DNA from: DATJAJ01 sp035622335
GTDB lineage: Archaea; Thermoproteota; Nitrososphaeria; Nitrososphaerales; Gagatemarchaeaceae
Reading direction: 5' to 3'
Length of the DNA stretch: 46,899 nt
Assembly (NCBI GenBank): GCA_035622335.1
Contig: DASPVO010000031.1
Coordinates: 1-46,899, forward strand
Position numbers and translations under genes: made by a program. This document shows positions 7,156-15,212 of this stretch, in pieces (positions within the stretch are counted from its first letter, which is position 1; the number at the start of each line of letters is the position of its first letter). The notes under the pieces are model-generated. The model saw nothing but the letters and a program-made list of their open reading frames with translations. It searched no databases and had not been told where the DNA came from.

Positions 7156-8922
7156 GTGTGCGGGATAATCGGATGCGTCTCTGACGAGCCGGTGACCAAG
7201 ACGATACTGGACGGACTCAGAAGAGTGGAGTACAGAGGATACGACTCGGCTGGCCTGGCGACCATCGACGGGGGAGAGATGGAGGTGAGGAAGGGCGTGG
7301 GCAGGCTGCAGGAGATCGAAGCGAAAGTGAAGTTGTCTGAGCTGACTGGGAGTGTGGGAATGGGTCACACGAGATGGGCGACGCACGGGGGAGTCACAGT
7401 GCCCAACGCTCATCCCCAGGAGTCATGCGGTGAGCAGGTGGCGCTGGTGCACAACGGCATCATTGAGAACTATTCGCAGCTGAAGAAGAAGCTCTTGGCC
7501 GGCGGGCACGTCTTCAAGAGCGAAACGGACACCGAGGTGATAGTCCACCTCATAGAGCAGGCCTATCGCAGGACCAAAGACCCCGTGAAGGCCACGAGCT
7601 CTGCGGTCAAGAAGCTCAAGGGTCAGTACGCCATAGTCGTGCTCTTCAGAGACAGACCAGACGTACTGGTGGGCGCCAGAAAGGACGCACCCCTGATGAT
7701 CGGTGTCGGAGACGGACAGATGTTCATCGCCAGCGATGTGCTCGCCTTCATCGAGCACACAGACCAGACGATCTTCCTCGACAACCTAGAAGTCGTCAAA
7801 CTGAACAAGGAGGGTGCCGAGATCTACAACTCGGCTGGGCGGAGAGTAAATCGGAAAGCCACTCAGGTCGCATGGGAGCTCTCCGAGATATCGAAGGAGG
7901 ACTACGCCCACTACACGCGCAAGGAGATCGACGAGCAGCCCAGGACGGTGGCGAGTGCGGCGCTGCAGGATGACACTCTTGTAGCAGAGTTCGCCCGAAG
8001 AATAAGGAGCGCAGAGTCGATATTCGTGGTGGCGGCGGGAAGCAGCTTCCACGCTGGCCTGCTCCTCAAGCACAGGCTGTACAGGGAGGCGAAGATTCGC
8101 TGCGACGCCACCCTCGCCGGAGAGTTCCGGGAGAACCAGGATTGGGTTGGACGAGATTCGGTCATGGTCGTCATCTCGCAGAGCGGCGAGACTGCCGACG
8201 TTCTCGACGCCGTGAAGCTCGCAAAGAAGAAGGGGGCGAAGATACTCTCGATCGTCAACGCCGCCGGTTCGGCACTCGCGAGAGAGAGCGACACTGTCCT
8301 GCTGCTAAATTGCGGTCCGGAGGTGGGGGTCGCAGCGACCAAGAGCTTCACGGCTCAGGTGATGGTCGTGAACAGGGTCGTGGATGCGGTGCTCGGTAAG
8401 AAGAGAACCGACGGGATAAAGGAACTGTCCAGAGCTGTGCAGGGTGCCCTCTCCACGGAGAGTCAGGTGGTGGAGCTTGCAAAGAAGTACAAGGACAGGC
8501 CTGACTTCTACTTCGTGGCGAAGGGGTTCCACTACCCCGTTGCTCTCGAGGGCGCGCTGAAGTTGAAGGAACTCTCCTACGTCCACGCGGAGGGGATGCC
8601 CGCGAGCGAACTCAAGCACGGTACGCTCGCACTGATCGAGAGGGGCACCCCCGTCGTCGTGATCAACCCCTCGGGAGAGAATCACGATGACACCCTTTCC
8701 AGCGCCGAGGAGCTGAAGGCGAGGGGCGCCCGCGTGATAGGAATCTCTGACGTCGAAGACGCGGTCTACACTCACTTCATCAAGGTCCCCAAGGTCGAAC
8801 CTCAGATGATGCCCATAGTCGAGGCCATACCCCTTCAGCTGATCGCCTATCACTTCGCCGTGGCTAGGAAAAACGACCCAGACTATCCGAGGAACCTAGC
8901 GAAGTCGGTCACCGTCAAGTAG
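7156..8922 (+). CDS. glmS: glutamine--fructose-6-phosphate aminotransferase (isomerizing)
   Basis: 588 residues. It makes glucosamine-6-phosphate from fructose-6-phosphate and glutamine, the entry to UDP-GlcNAc and surface glycans. The GTG at 7156 is directly followed by CGIIGCVSDE, placing the catalytic cysteine at position 2 after Met removal, which fixes the start. Residues 2 to about 215 are the class II glutamine amidotransferase domain (RVEYRGYDSAGLAT, GHTRWATHGG). Two SIS sugar-isomerase domains follow (VAAGSSFHAGL, ISQSGETADVLDA, KGFHYPVALEGALKLKE). The end, NLAKSVTVK, is the family C-terminus. A TATA box 26 nt upstream indicates a leaderless mRNA, so no glmS ribozyme-type leader is possible. 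Confidence 0.97.
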   Translation: MCGIIGCVSDEPVTKTILDGLRRVEYRGYDSAGLATIDGGEMEVRKGVGRLQEIEAKVKLSELTGSVGMGHTRWATHGGVTVPNAHPQESCGEQVALVHNGIIENYSQLKKKLLAGGHVFKSETDTEVIVHLIEQAYRRTKDPVKATSSAVKKLKGQYAIVVLFRDRPDVLVGARKDAPLMIGVGDGQMFIASDVLAFIEHTDQTIFLDNLEVVKLNKEGAEIYNSAGRRVNRKATQVAWELSEISKEDYAHYTRKEIDEQPRTVASAALQDDTLVAEFARRIRSAESIFVVAAGSSFHAGLLLKHRLYREAKIRCDATLAGEFRENQDWVGRDSVMVVISQSGETADVLDAVKLAKKKGAKILSIVNAAGSALARESDTVLLLNCGPEVGVAATKSFTAQVMVVNRVVDAVLGKKRTDGIKELSRAVQGALSTESQVVELAKKYKDRPDFYFVAKGFHYPVALEGALKLKELSYVHAEGMPASELKHGTLALIERGTPVVVINPSGENHDDTLSSAEELKARGARVIGISDVEDAVYTHFIKVPKVEPQMMPIVEAIPLQLIAYHFAVARKNDPDYPRNLAKSVTVK

Positions 8923-8973
8923 GATTGAGTGCGCAGTCCAGCAGGAGCGAGCCGCGCGCTCTTGCACAAAGGA

Positions 8974-8980
8974 ATTAAAC
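8974..8980 (+). promoter_or_regulatory. TATA-like box for the deoxyhypusine-synthase-family gene
   Basis: GGAATTAAACAG is centred about 26 nt before the GTG at 9002, a leaderless arrangement. Confidence 0.55.
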
Positions 8981-9001
8981 AGATTTTGCAGGCATGAAGC
9001 C

Positions 9002-10018
9002 GTGGTAACAAAGAAGGCGGTTCTTTCGAGGCCCGTCCGGACAATCGAGGTCAAGGAGAGGTCTGTCTCCCAGCTTCTTAGGGAGATGGCGAACACGGGG
9101 TTCCAGGGGAAGAAGCTGGGCGAGGTCGCCGACGTCTGGACCGCGATGGCGAAGGCGAAGGGTCTCACCGTCTTCCTGGGTCTCACGGGCTCTCTGAGCA
9201 CCACGGGACAGTGGAAGATAATCAGGTGGCTGGTGGAGAAGAGGTTCGTCGACGTGATAGTCAGTACGGGGGCGAACATCTCGGAGGACCTTCTGGAAGC
9301 CCTGGGCTACCACTACTACCAGGGGACACAGCTCGCGGACGACACGGAGCTGCTAAGAATGAAGATCGACCGTTTCTACGACGTTTACGCAGACGAAATG
9401 GAGTACAGGAGATTGGAGAACACGATCAAGAAGTACGCGAGCGGGCTCGACCCCAGCAGGCCCTACTCCACCCGCGAGTTTCTGCACGGCTTCGGGGGGT
9501 TTCTCAACAAGAGAGGGGTCAAGAGCATCGTCGAAGCGGCGTTTCGTAACGGCGTCCCGATCTACTCGCCCGGTCTCATAGACAGCGGGTACGGCGTCGC
9601 GCTCAGCCTTCTGAAGAGGGAGCAGGGCAAGCTGATCGCGCTGGACCAGACCAAGGACATGGAGGAGTTGGCTCGGATCGCCGAGAAGACCAGGCGGACC
9701 GGCGTGGTCTATCTAGGGGGCGGGGTGCCGAAGGACACGATCCAGCTCGCGACAATAATCAAATCCCTGTCAAGGGGTGGGGAAGAGCCGACGCCGCACG
9801 AGTTCGCCATACAGATAACCGCGGACAGCCCTCAGTGGGGAGGTCTCTCGGGTTGCACGCTGGAAGAGGCGATAAGCTGGGGGAAGATAGCCGCCGACTC
9901 GAAGAAGTCAGTGCTCTACGCCGACGTGACGCTGGCTTTGCCCATAATCGTTCACGCGCTCCACGAGCGCGTTCAAAAGAGGGTCGATCCTCCCGACCTC
10001 AGTTGGGTCTTCCAGTAG
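9002..10018 (+). CDS. dys: deoxyhypusine synthase family protein
   Basis: 338 residues. Family members transfer an aminobutyl group from spermidine to a lysine, classically that of aIF5A. The fold markers are present: FLGLTGSLSTTGQWKII, VSTGANISEDLLEALGYHYYQG, PIYSPGLIDSGYG and VVYLGGGVPKD. The catalytic lysine is K295 in EEAISWGKIA with the nearby Glu and Trp conserved. However, the substrate histidine of human DHS (H288, in PKHHIC) is replaced: the motif here is PKDTIQ. It belongs to the branch with QITADSPQWGGLSG, whose members may have a different acceptor or make homospermidine. GTG start with a leaderless promoter. The last 20 nt overlap the convergent purA. Confidence 0.85.
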   Translation: MVTKKAVLSRPVRTIEVKERSVSQLLREMANTGFQGKKLGEVADVWTAMAKAKGLTVFLGLTGSLSTTGQWKIIRWLVEKRFVDVIVSTGANISEDLLEALGYHYYQGTQLADDTELLRMKIDRFYDVYADEMEYRRLENTIKKYASGLDPSRPYSTREFLHGFGGFLNKRGVKSIVEAAFRNGVPIYSPGLIDSGYGVALSLLKREQGKLIALDQTKDMEELARIAEKTRRTGVVYLGGGVPKDTIQLATIIKSLSRGGEEPTPHEFAIQITADSPQWGGLSGCTLEEAISWGKIAADSKKSVLYADVTLALPIIVHALHERVQKRVDPPDLSWVFQ

Positions 10019-11252
10019 CGGGGACCGGCCCGCCCGCGAACGCGTGCGTCCTCGACCTCTCCTCCCCCCAAGAGACCATGCTGACCCGCACCTTCAGGTA
10101 GCCCTCCAGATACGAAACCAGTCTCTTTACTTGGGGGGAAGCGGGCCTGGTCAAGTCCGCCTTGTAGAGGCTGAAGGGTGACTCGTAAACCGGTTCGACG
10201 GAGCCGAGATTGGCTATACAACTCTGGAAGTCTGTCGTCTCGGACCCATCCATCCTGTACGCCACGCAGACCTTGATGTCCCGAAAGGCGGTCAAGACGT
10301 CCACCTTTGAAACGGCTATCGAGTCGCAACCGTTCACCCGCACAGCGTACTTCAGCGAGACCAGGTCAAGCCAGCCGATCCTCCTCGGGCGACCCGTCGT
10401 CGCCCCGTATTCCTTCCCGACTTCTCTGACCCTCTCCGCGACTTTCGGACCCATCTCGGTAGGCATTGGTCCGCCACCGACTCGGGTGGTGTAGCACTTC
10501 GCGACGCCGACCACAGTGCCGACCGCAGAGGAAGACACTCCTATGCTCGCAGGGACGAAGCCGGCCAGAACCTGGGAGCTTGTCACGTAAGGGTATGTTC
10601 CGTGAACCACGTCGAGCAGAGCTCCCTGAGACCCTTCGAAGAGCACGCCCCCGCCGCTCTCGTTGATCCGCGAGACTTCGACTCCGACGTCGCCCAGCTT
10701 GCCGCCGAGGATCTTGGCTGATTCCTTGAGCCACTCTCGCAGCTCTCTCGTTTCTATCCCAATCGACTCGTAGAACCTACGCGCAGACCTGTCGTCGTAC
10801 CCCGAGAAGAGGTCAGCCGCCCTGGGCGACAGCCTGAACGCCCGCATCGCGTACGCGGGGCCTATCCCTCGGCCCGTGGTTCCAAGCGCCCTGCTGCCCC
10901 TGATCCTCTCGATCAGGACGTCCATTTCTCTTTCGAGAGGTGACACGAGCGTGCACCGGCCGTCAACCAGAAGATCGGCCCTGTAACCTTTGACCTTCAG
11001 CTGCTCTATCTCCTCTGCCAATATCAGAGGGTCCACCGCGACTCCGGCTCCGACCAAGAGCCTCTTGCGTCTGAGCGCGCCAGAAGGGATCAGATGGAAC
11101 GTGCTCTTCTTCCCTCGTATCACCACCGTGTGGCCGGTGTTGCTTCCGCCGTTGAACCTCGCGACGGCATCGAATCCCTCTGCTAGGTAATCGACCAGTT
11201 TTCCCTTGCCCTCGTCGCCCCACTGGAGCCCCACTACCGTTAGGTTTCTCAC
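9999..11252 (-). CDS. purA: adenylosuccinate synthetase
   Basis: 417 residues. It joins IMP and aspartate with GTP to form adenylosuccinate, the first step to AMP. The P-loop LQWGDEGKGKLVD carries catalytic D13, and H41 lies in GGSNTGHTVV at the standard position. GTTGRGIGPAY and VEVSRINESGGGVLFEGSQG are also conserved. It starts 1 nt after the guaB stop, so AMP- and GMP-directed enzymes acting on IMP are co-transcribed. Its 3' end overlaps the end of the convergent deoxyhypusine-synthase-family gene by 20 nt. Confidence 0.97.
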   Translation of the reverse strand: MRNLTVVGLQWGDEGKGKLVDYLAEGFDAVARFNGGSNTGHTVVIRGKKSTFHLIPSGALRRKRLLVGAGVAVDPLILAEEIEQLKVKGYRADLLVDGRCTLVSPLEREMDVLIERIRGSRALGTTGRGIGPAYAMRAFRLSPRAADLFSGYDDRSARRFYESIGIETRELREWLKESAKILGGKLGDVGVEVSRINESGGGVLFEGSQGALLDVVHGTYPYVTSSQVLAGFVPASIGVSSSAVGTVVGVAKCYTTRVGGGPMPTEMGPKVAERVREVGKEYGATTGRPRRIGWLDLVSLKYAVRVNGCDSIAVSKVDVLTAFRDIKVCVAYRMDGSETTDFQSCIANLGSVEPVYESPFSLYKADLTRPASPQVKRLVSYLEGYLKVRVSMVSWGEERSRTHAFAGGPVPATGRPN

Positions 11253-11253
11253 G

Positions 11254-12723
11254 TCAGACGACCTTCTCTATGTCGTGTGGTCCGCTCTCCCTTCGCCCCG
11301 CTTCGGTCACGATCATGAACTCCGCGTTCCTCCTCAGTCCGGCCAGAGACTTGGCCCCACAGTAGCTCATGCCAGACCTGAGCCCTCCCACGAGCTGCCT
11401 TACGACCTCGCTGACGTTGCCTTTGTACGGTATCAACCCTTCAACTCCTTCCGGGACCGCGCCTTCGAGAGCGTCTTCCACGGCCTCGGTCACTGAGGGC
11501 CTGCCCTCCTCCCTCATGCTTCTCCCGAGCGTGGCTGCGAAGGACGCCATCCCTCGCGTGAGTTTGTAGCGTACCCCGTCCCTGAGAATCGTCGGGCCAG
11601 GGCTTTCCTCGGTGCCCGCGAAGAGGCTTCCGACCATGACCGTCGAGGCTCCAGCTGCAATCGCCTTTGTCACGTCCCCCGGATTCCTGATCCCTCCGTC
11701 TCCGATGATCGGGACGCCCTCGTCTTCTGCAGGACCGGCGCTGTCCATTATGGCAGTGAGCTGAGCCACACCGAACCCGCTGACGAGCCTGGTGATGCAG
11801 ATGCTCCCCGAGCCCACTCCGACCTTCACCGAGTCTGCACCCGCTCTGATGAGGTCATGGGCTCCCGCGGCCGTGGCTACGTTCCCGGCCACAACTTCAG
11901 CGTCTTTGAACTCCTTCTTTATCCTCTTGAGAGTCGAGATGGCGTTCGCGGAGTGACCGTGGGCAATGTCCACGACCAGCGCATCGGCACCAGCTTCGAG
12001 AAGGCGCCCCGCCCTGGTGATGACGTCCCCCTTTACTCCCACGGCCGCTGCGACCCTGAGCCTACCCTTGTCGTCCTTCGTCGCCGCAGGATACTGTCTC
12101 CTCTTCAGAATGTCCTTAGAGGTTATCAGACCCACAAGCCTGCCCTTCCCGTCCAAGAGCGGCAGCTTCTCGATGCGATGCTCGTGAAGGGTCCGCTTTG
12201 CTCTATCCATCGACACGCCCGGGTGAGCGGTCACGAGGTCTTTCCTTGGGGTCATGGCCCGACTCACCTTCATGTCTTGGTCATCCTCCAGAGCTATGTC
12301 CCTTCTAGTCAGTATCCCCTGCACTCGCCCGTCCCTCCCCACCACTACTATCCCTCCCACGTCTCTTTCGTCGAGAAGAGCTCTAGCCTCCCTAACACTC
12401 TTCTCGGGTGTCATTGTAATCGGATTCTCTATGATCACGCCCTCCGACCGCTTCACCTTCTCGACTTCCGCGGCCTCCTCGTCCACGGACATGAAGCGGT
12501 GGATGACTCCGATCCCTCCTTCCCTCGCGAGCGCTATCGCCATGGACGACTCGGTCACTGTGTCCATGTTTGCGCTGACGATGGGAATCGAGAGCTTAAT
12601 CCTGCGTGAGAAGTTCGTCCCAGTCCCCACGGACTTTCGTGACGCTATCTCAGAATATTTCGGGACCAGAAGGACGTCGTCAAAAGTGAGGCCGACCCTC
12701 CTCGGGTTATTGCGAGCCTTCAC
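11254..12723 (-). CDS. guaB: inosine-5'-monophosphate dehydrogenase
   Basis: 489 residues from GTG 12723 (496 if ATG 12744 is used; residue numbers below use the longer form). It oxidises IMP to XMP with NAD, the committed step to GMP. The N-terminus shows GLTFDDVLLVPKYSE. A Bateman module of two CBS domains spans about residues 105-215. The catalytic loop is GSGSICITR with C316. A monovalent-cation/flap region and RGMAS...LGR segment follow. The TATA box overlaps the sequence just upstream of ATG 12744 and is 27 nt from GTG 12723, so I prefer the GTG for a leaderless mRNA. Forms an operon with purA. Confidence 0.96.
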   Translation of the reverse strand: MKARNNPRRVGLTFDDVLLVPKYSEIASRKSVGTGTNFSRRIKLSIPIVSANMDTVTESSMAIALAREGGIGVIHRFMSVDEEAAEVEKVKRSEGVIIENPITMTPEKSVREARALLDERDVGGIVVVGRDGRVQGILTRRDIALEDDQDMKVSRAMTPRKDLVTAHPGVSMDRAKRTLHEHRIEKLPLLDGKGRLVGLITSKDILKRRQYPAATKDDKGRLRVAAAVGVKGDVITRAGRLLEAGADALVVDIAHGHSANAISTLKRIKKEFKDAEVVAGNVATAAGAHDLIRAGADSVKVGVGSGSICITRLVSGFGVAQLTAIMDSAGPAEDEGVPIIGDGGIRNPGDVTKAIAAGASTVMVGSLFAGTEESPGPTILRDGVRYKLTRGMASFAATLGRSMREEGRPSVTEAVEDALEGAVPEGVEGLIPYKGNVSEVVRQLVGGLRSGMSYCGAKSLAGLRRNAEFMIVTEAGRRESGPHDIEKVV

Positions 12724-12746
12724 TTGACGACGCACGGCTTCCATAG

Positions 12747-12754
12747 TTTAAAGA
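12747..12754 (-). promoter_or_regulatory. TATA box for guaB-purA
   Basis: On the minus strand CTCTTTAAACTATGG places TTTAAA 3 nt from ATG 12744 but 27 nt from GTG 12723. This decides in favour of the internal GTG. Confidence 0.6.
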
Positions 12755-12839
12755 GGTTTCCAGAACGAGACCAAATCAACCAAGTTGCACGGATGGCAGC
12801 TGAGCATCCACGTTCGCAGACCACCCCGGGAGATGACTT

Positions 12840-12939
12840 CGCCGGGGGAGGGATTTGAACCCTCGACCCGCTTGCGCGAGACAGGCTGACAAGCGAAGGG
12901 ATTCCAGGCCTGCGCCCTTCCAGGCTAGGCGACCCCGGC
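12840..12939 (-). tRNA. tRNA-Ser(GGA) with a 14-nt intron
   Basis: The minus strand folds as a class II tRNA. The acceptor pairs GCCGGGG with CCCCGGC, and the discriminator base is G. U8 is followed by a D-arm with the GG pair. The anticodon stem CAGGC/GCCTG is perfect only if a short insert is removed after position 37. The loop is then CTGGAAA with anticodon GGA. The long variable arm pairs CTCGC with GCGGG around a GCAA loop, and the T-arm is GAGGG-TTCAAAT-CCCTC. No 3' CCA is encoded. Seryl identity follows from the anticodon, the long variable arm and G73. Confidence 0.93.
12888..12901 (-). other. tRNA-Ser intron at canonical position 37/38
   Basis: The 14 bases TCCCTTCGCTTGTC interrupt the anticodon loop between A37 and A38. 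Removing them restores a 7-nt loop and a 5-bp stem. The exact cut could shift by one base. It is close to the smallest size of archaeal tRNA introns, which are removed by the splicing endonuclease. Confidence 0.85.
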
Positions 12940-12962
12940 GTTCGCGTTCAGCCTGATAAGCA

Positions 12963-12970
12963 CCTTAAGG
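12963..12970 (-). promoter_or_regulatory. promoter-like box for tRNA-Ser
   Basis: CCTTAAGG is centred about 27 nt before the tRNA 5' end, directly after the truB stop codon. It may let the tRNA be transcribed independently of the ribosomal operon. Confidence 0.45.
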
Positions 12971-13990
12971 TTAACGGTCATGACTGGACGTCTCTGCAGG
13001 CGAGGGCTTGGACTTGCTCTTCCACATCTTCGGGTAGGTGCCCGAGTCCATTATGACCCGCTGCACCGAAACTGCGAGCCCTCTCTTGCTGGACTCTATC
13101 TCACTGGAACTCATAAGCGCCTTGCCCAGGGCGACGAGCTCCCCCTTGGCAGAGGTGACGACTGTGATGTCTCCGTGCGACAGCTCGGCGGAGACCGCGA
13201 GGATCCCTGGGACCGCCAACTTTGCGCCATGGCAGACGGCGTCGACGGCAGAGTCCCGCACCATCACCTTCTTGAACGGGCCGAGAATGCGCTCGACAGG
13301 CATGACGCAGGCTCGGAACCCAGTCTCGTCTGACTCTGCCTTCATGCGGTAGACCGCATCGCTCAGTTCGTGAAGAGTGACGAAACCATCCTCCTCTTTG
13401 ATGGGGCCGACCTTCGTTCTCCTCAGCTCGACCATCGTCGCCCCGACGCCGAGGACTTCACCGATGTCGTAGATCAGCTTTCGGACGTAGGTGCCTGACT
13501 GACAGAGACACCTCATCAGAAAGAGGTTCCCTTCGGCCTCCGCGAGCTCTAGCTCGTAGACAGACCTCGTCCTGACGTCCCGCTTGACCGACGACCTCTG
13601 TGGAGGACGTTGGTAGATCTCGCCTGTGAACTCGCCGATGACCCTTTCCACCAATGGTCTCGGCACGGAAGAGTGTATCCTCATCACCGCCCAGTACTCC
13701 TTGGGCAGCAGGAGGAGGAGGCTCAGCGCCTTCGTCGAGTTCCCCAAGCCTATCGGGAGGAGTCCAGACACGGGAGGGTCCAAAGTGCCGCTGTGACCCG
13801 CCCTCTCGACCCCCAGAATCCTCCTGACCCAGGCGACGACCTCGTGGCTAGAAGGCCCTCTCGGTTTATCGAGGGCGATCAGCCCGTACTTCAACAGCTG
13901 GGGGATAGAGCGCGATTCGGGAAGACTGCCGTAGCTGGGGTCGGTGGGCTCTTCGTCAATCGTGATCAGCTGCGCTCGCTGGGAGGTCAG
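12971..13990 (-). CDS. truB: archaeal dyskerin / tRNA-rRNA pseudouridine synthase Cbf5, apparent CTG start
   Basis: 339 residues if started at CTG 13990. It is the catalytic subunit of H/ACA guide RNPs and can act on tRNA U55. The TruB domain has the catalytic Asp in HSGTLDPPVSG (D71) and RRTKVGPIKEEDG; a C-terminal PUA domain covers about the last 80 residues. The family N-terminal segment, here QLITIDEEPTDPSYGSLPES, lies upstream of TTG 13894, the first canonical start. An in-frame TAG sits four codons before the CTG and no ATG, GTG or TTG lies between. The CTG overlaps the cmk stop as CTGA, and a GGAG is 12 nt upstream. Other weak candidates are a CTG seven codons on, or ATT. Product firm; start inferred. 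Confidence 0.93.
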   Translation of the reverse strand: MTSQRAQLITIDEEPTDPSYGSLPESRSIPQLLKYGLIALDKPRGPSSHEVVAWVRRILGVERAGHSGTLDPPVSGLLPIGLGNSTKALSLLLLLPKEYWAVMRIHSSVPRPLVERVIGEFTGEIYQRPPQRSSVKRDVRTRSVYELELAEAEGNLFLMRCLCQSGTYVRKLIYDIGEVLGVGATMVELRRTKVGPIKEEDGFVTLHELSDAVYRMKAESDETGFRACVMPVERILGPFKKVMVRDSAVDAVCHGAKLAVPGILAVSAELSHGDITVVTSAKGELVALGKALMSSSEIESSKRGLAVSVQRVIMDSGTYPKMWKSKSKPSPAETSSHDR

Positions 13991-14550
13991 CCGCGCGCCC
14001 TACTCCTTACGTACCTCATGACCACCGAAGCGACCTTGTCTTCGTCGATCGAGTCCGTGTCAACGACGAGGTCGAACGGAGCCAGGTCCTTCCCAAAATC
14101 GACGTCGTACAGTTTCTTGTAGAGCTTCCTGTTCTCCACGTCTCGCACCCTGAGAACCTCGCGGCACTTCCCCACTTCAGAGTGGTCCCTCCTCGCCATT
14201 CTCCTTGCCCTGCTCGCCACGCTTCCAGACAGCCAGACCTTCGCACCGAACTCGGAGAGCCAAGGGAGCGTGTAGCTTGTTATGACGACACCCCCCTTCT
14301 TCGCCTTTGCGAGCAGACGCTCGTCCACCTCCTTGTCGAATGTCGCGGACTTCTTCCTCTCCTGGAGGAATTTCATCCCCTCCTCCGTGTCCCACCAGTC
14401 GTCCCCACCCGGCGAGTATCCCTCCTCAACGGCCATCTCCTTCAGGACGTCGCCGCCTCCGAGCACCCTCAACTCCAGCTCTCTCCCCACTATCCTAGAG
14501 ACGGTCGTCTTCCCGACCGCGGGCATCCCTGAGATTATGATCGCTTCCAA
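13987..14550 (-). CDS. cmk: cytidylate kinase, archaeal type
   Basis: 187 residues. It phosphorylates CMP and dCMP. The Walker A loop is GMPAVGKTT (residues 8-16). The lid and NMP-binding segments typical of the short archaeal enzyme are seen as LRVLGGGDVLKEMA, DDWWDTEEGMKFL and RRMARRD, with ENRKLYKKLYDVDF near the end. Archaeal operons commonly carry adk-EMC3-(L34e)-cmk-(L14e)-truB. The bracketed ribosomal genes are absent here. Start ATG 14550; the stop overlaps the truB start. Confidence 0.93.
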   Translation of the reverse strand: MEAIIISGMPAVGKTTVSRIVGRELELRVLGGGDVLKEMAVEEGYSPGGDDWWDTEEGMKFLQERKKSATFDKEVDERLLAKAKKGGVVITSYTLPWLSEFGAKVWLSGSVASRARRMARRDHSEVGKCREVLRVRDVENRKLYKKLYDVDFGKDLAPFDLVVDTDSIDEDKVASVVMRYVRSRARG

Positions 14551-14560
14551 GTGGAACGCC

Positions 14561-15211
14561 CTACGGCTGCGTCTTCAGGAGCCTAGTCAGCAGTCCGCTG
14601 AAGGAGAGCGACGAAATGAAGTACCAACCGAAGGTCGTGACCTCGTACCCCGAGTGACCCGCTATCTTGACCGTCGTCATGAGGTAGGGCACGTAGAATG
14701 GAGAGTAGGCTCCGGGGACGGCCCCGAGCAGCTTGAGGAGAAGGTAGTAGAAAGCTATGAAGGGCACGAACGTGATGAGGGTCACCTTCATCCTCCCCCC
14801 CGACATCTTCAGCCTCATCTGGGCTATCGTCTGCTCCTTCTTCTTGAGCTTCTCCTCTGTCTTCTTGTCTCCGGCCTTCTGCGCCGCCCTCAGGTCTTTG
14901 GTCCACGCGTCTATCTCCGCCTTCATCCTCCTCTCTGCCTTCAGGTCCACGAATCTCAGTATCAGGAGGTTGGAGATCAGCGCGAACGTGACGGCGACCA
15001 GAGTCAGGGTGAAAGTAGAGTCCGGCGGCTTGAACGCGGACGGCGAAAGAGTGGTCGTCGACCCAGTTGACGTGGAGGTGGTAACCGAAGTCGAGGTGCT
15101 GGAGGTGGTCTGAGCCTGGGCGACGTGAATCGGAGCCCCCAGAGCCACAAAGAGCATGACCGCTATCGTGGCGAGCAGTCCGAGCAGGGGGGCGTCGACT
15201 TTGAGCTTCGT
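14561..15211 (-). CDS. EMC3/TMCO1 (DUF106) membrane insertase, YidC/Oxa1 superfamily; probable ACG start
   Basis: 216 residues from ACG 15211; 198 from ATG 15157. The archaeal DUF106 family is related to YidC/Oxa1 and inserts membrane proteins, and it sits here next to secY. After a Thr/Ser-rich stretch come a membrane segment (FTLTLVAVTFALISNLLILRF), a long charged coiled coil (DLKAERRMKAEIDAWTKDLR to MRLKMS) and further membrane segments. From ACG the N-terminus reads KLKVDAPLLGLLATIAVMLF, a complete basic-plus-hydrophobic signal sequence that ATG 15157 would cut in half. The ACG begins 1 nt after the adk stop. An in-frame TAG closes the frame a short way upstream, with no ATG, GTG or TTG between. 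The start is less certain than the family. Confidence 0.85.
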   Translation of the reverse strand, partial: TKLKVDAPLLGLLATIAVMLFVALGAPIHVAQAQTTSSTSTSVTTSTSTGSTTTLSPSAFKPPDSTFTLTLVAVTFALISNLLILRFVDLKAERRMKAEIDAWTKDLRAAQKAGDKKTEEKLKKKEQTIAQMRLKMSGGRMKVTLITFVPFIAFYYLLLKLLGAVPGAYSPFYVPYLMTTVKIAGHSGYEVTTFGWYFISSLSFSGLLTRLLKTQP

Positions 15212-15212
15212 G

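Noticed and set aside
11857..12609. 250-codon plus-strand frame opposite guaB
   Set aside because: Composition (many His, Arg, Pro, Leu) is that of an antisense shadow of a GC-rich gene; guaB is unambiguous on the other strand.
12780..12839. Hairpin GGATG/CATCC between tRNA-Ser and guaB as a small RNA
   Set aside because: Only a short stem and no C/D or H/ACA box motifs; more likely an incidental structure or weak terminator.
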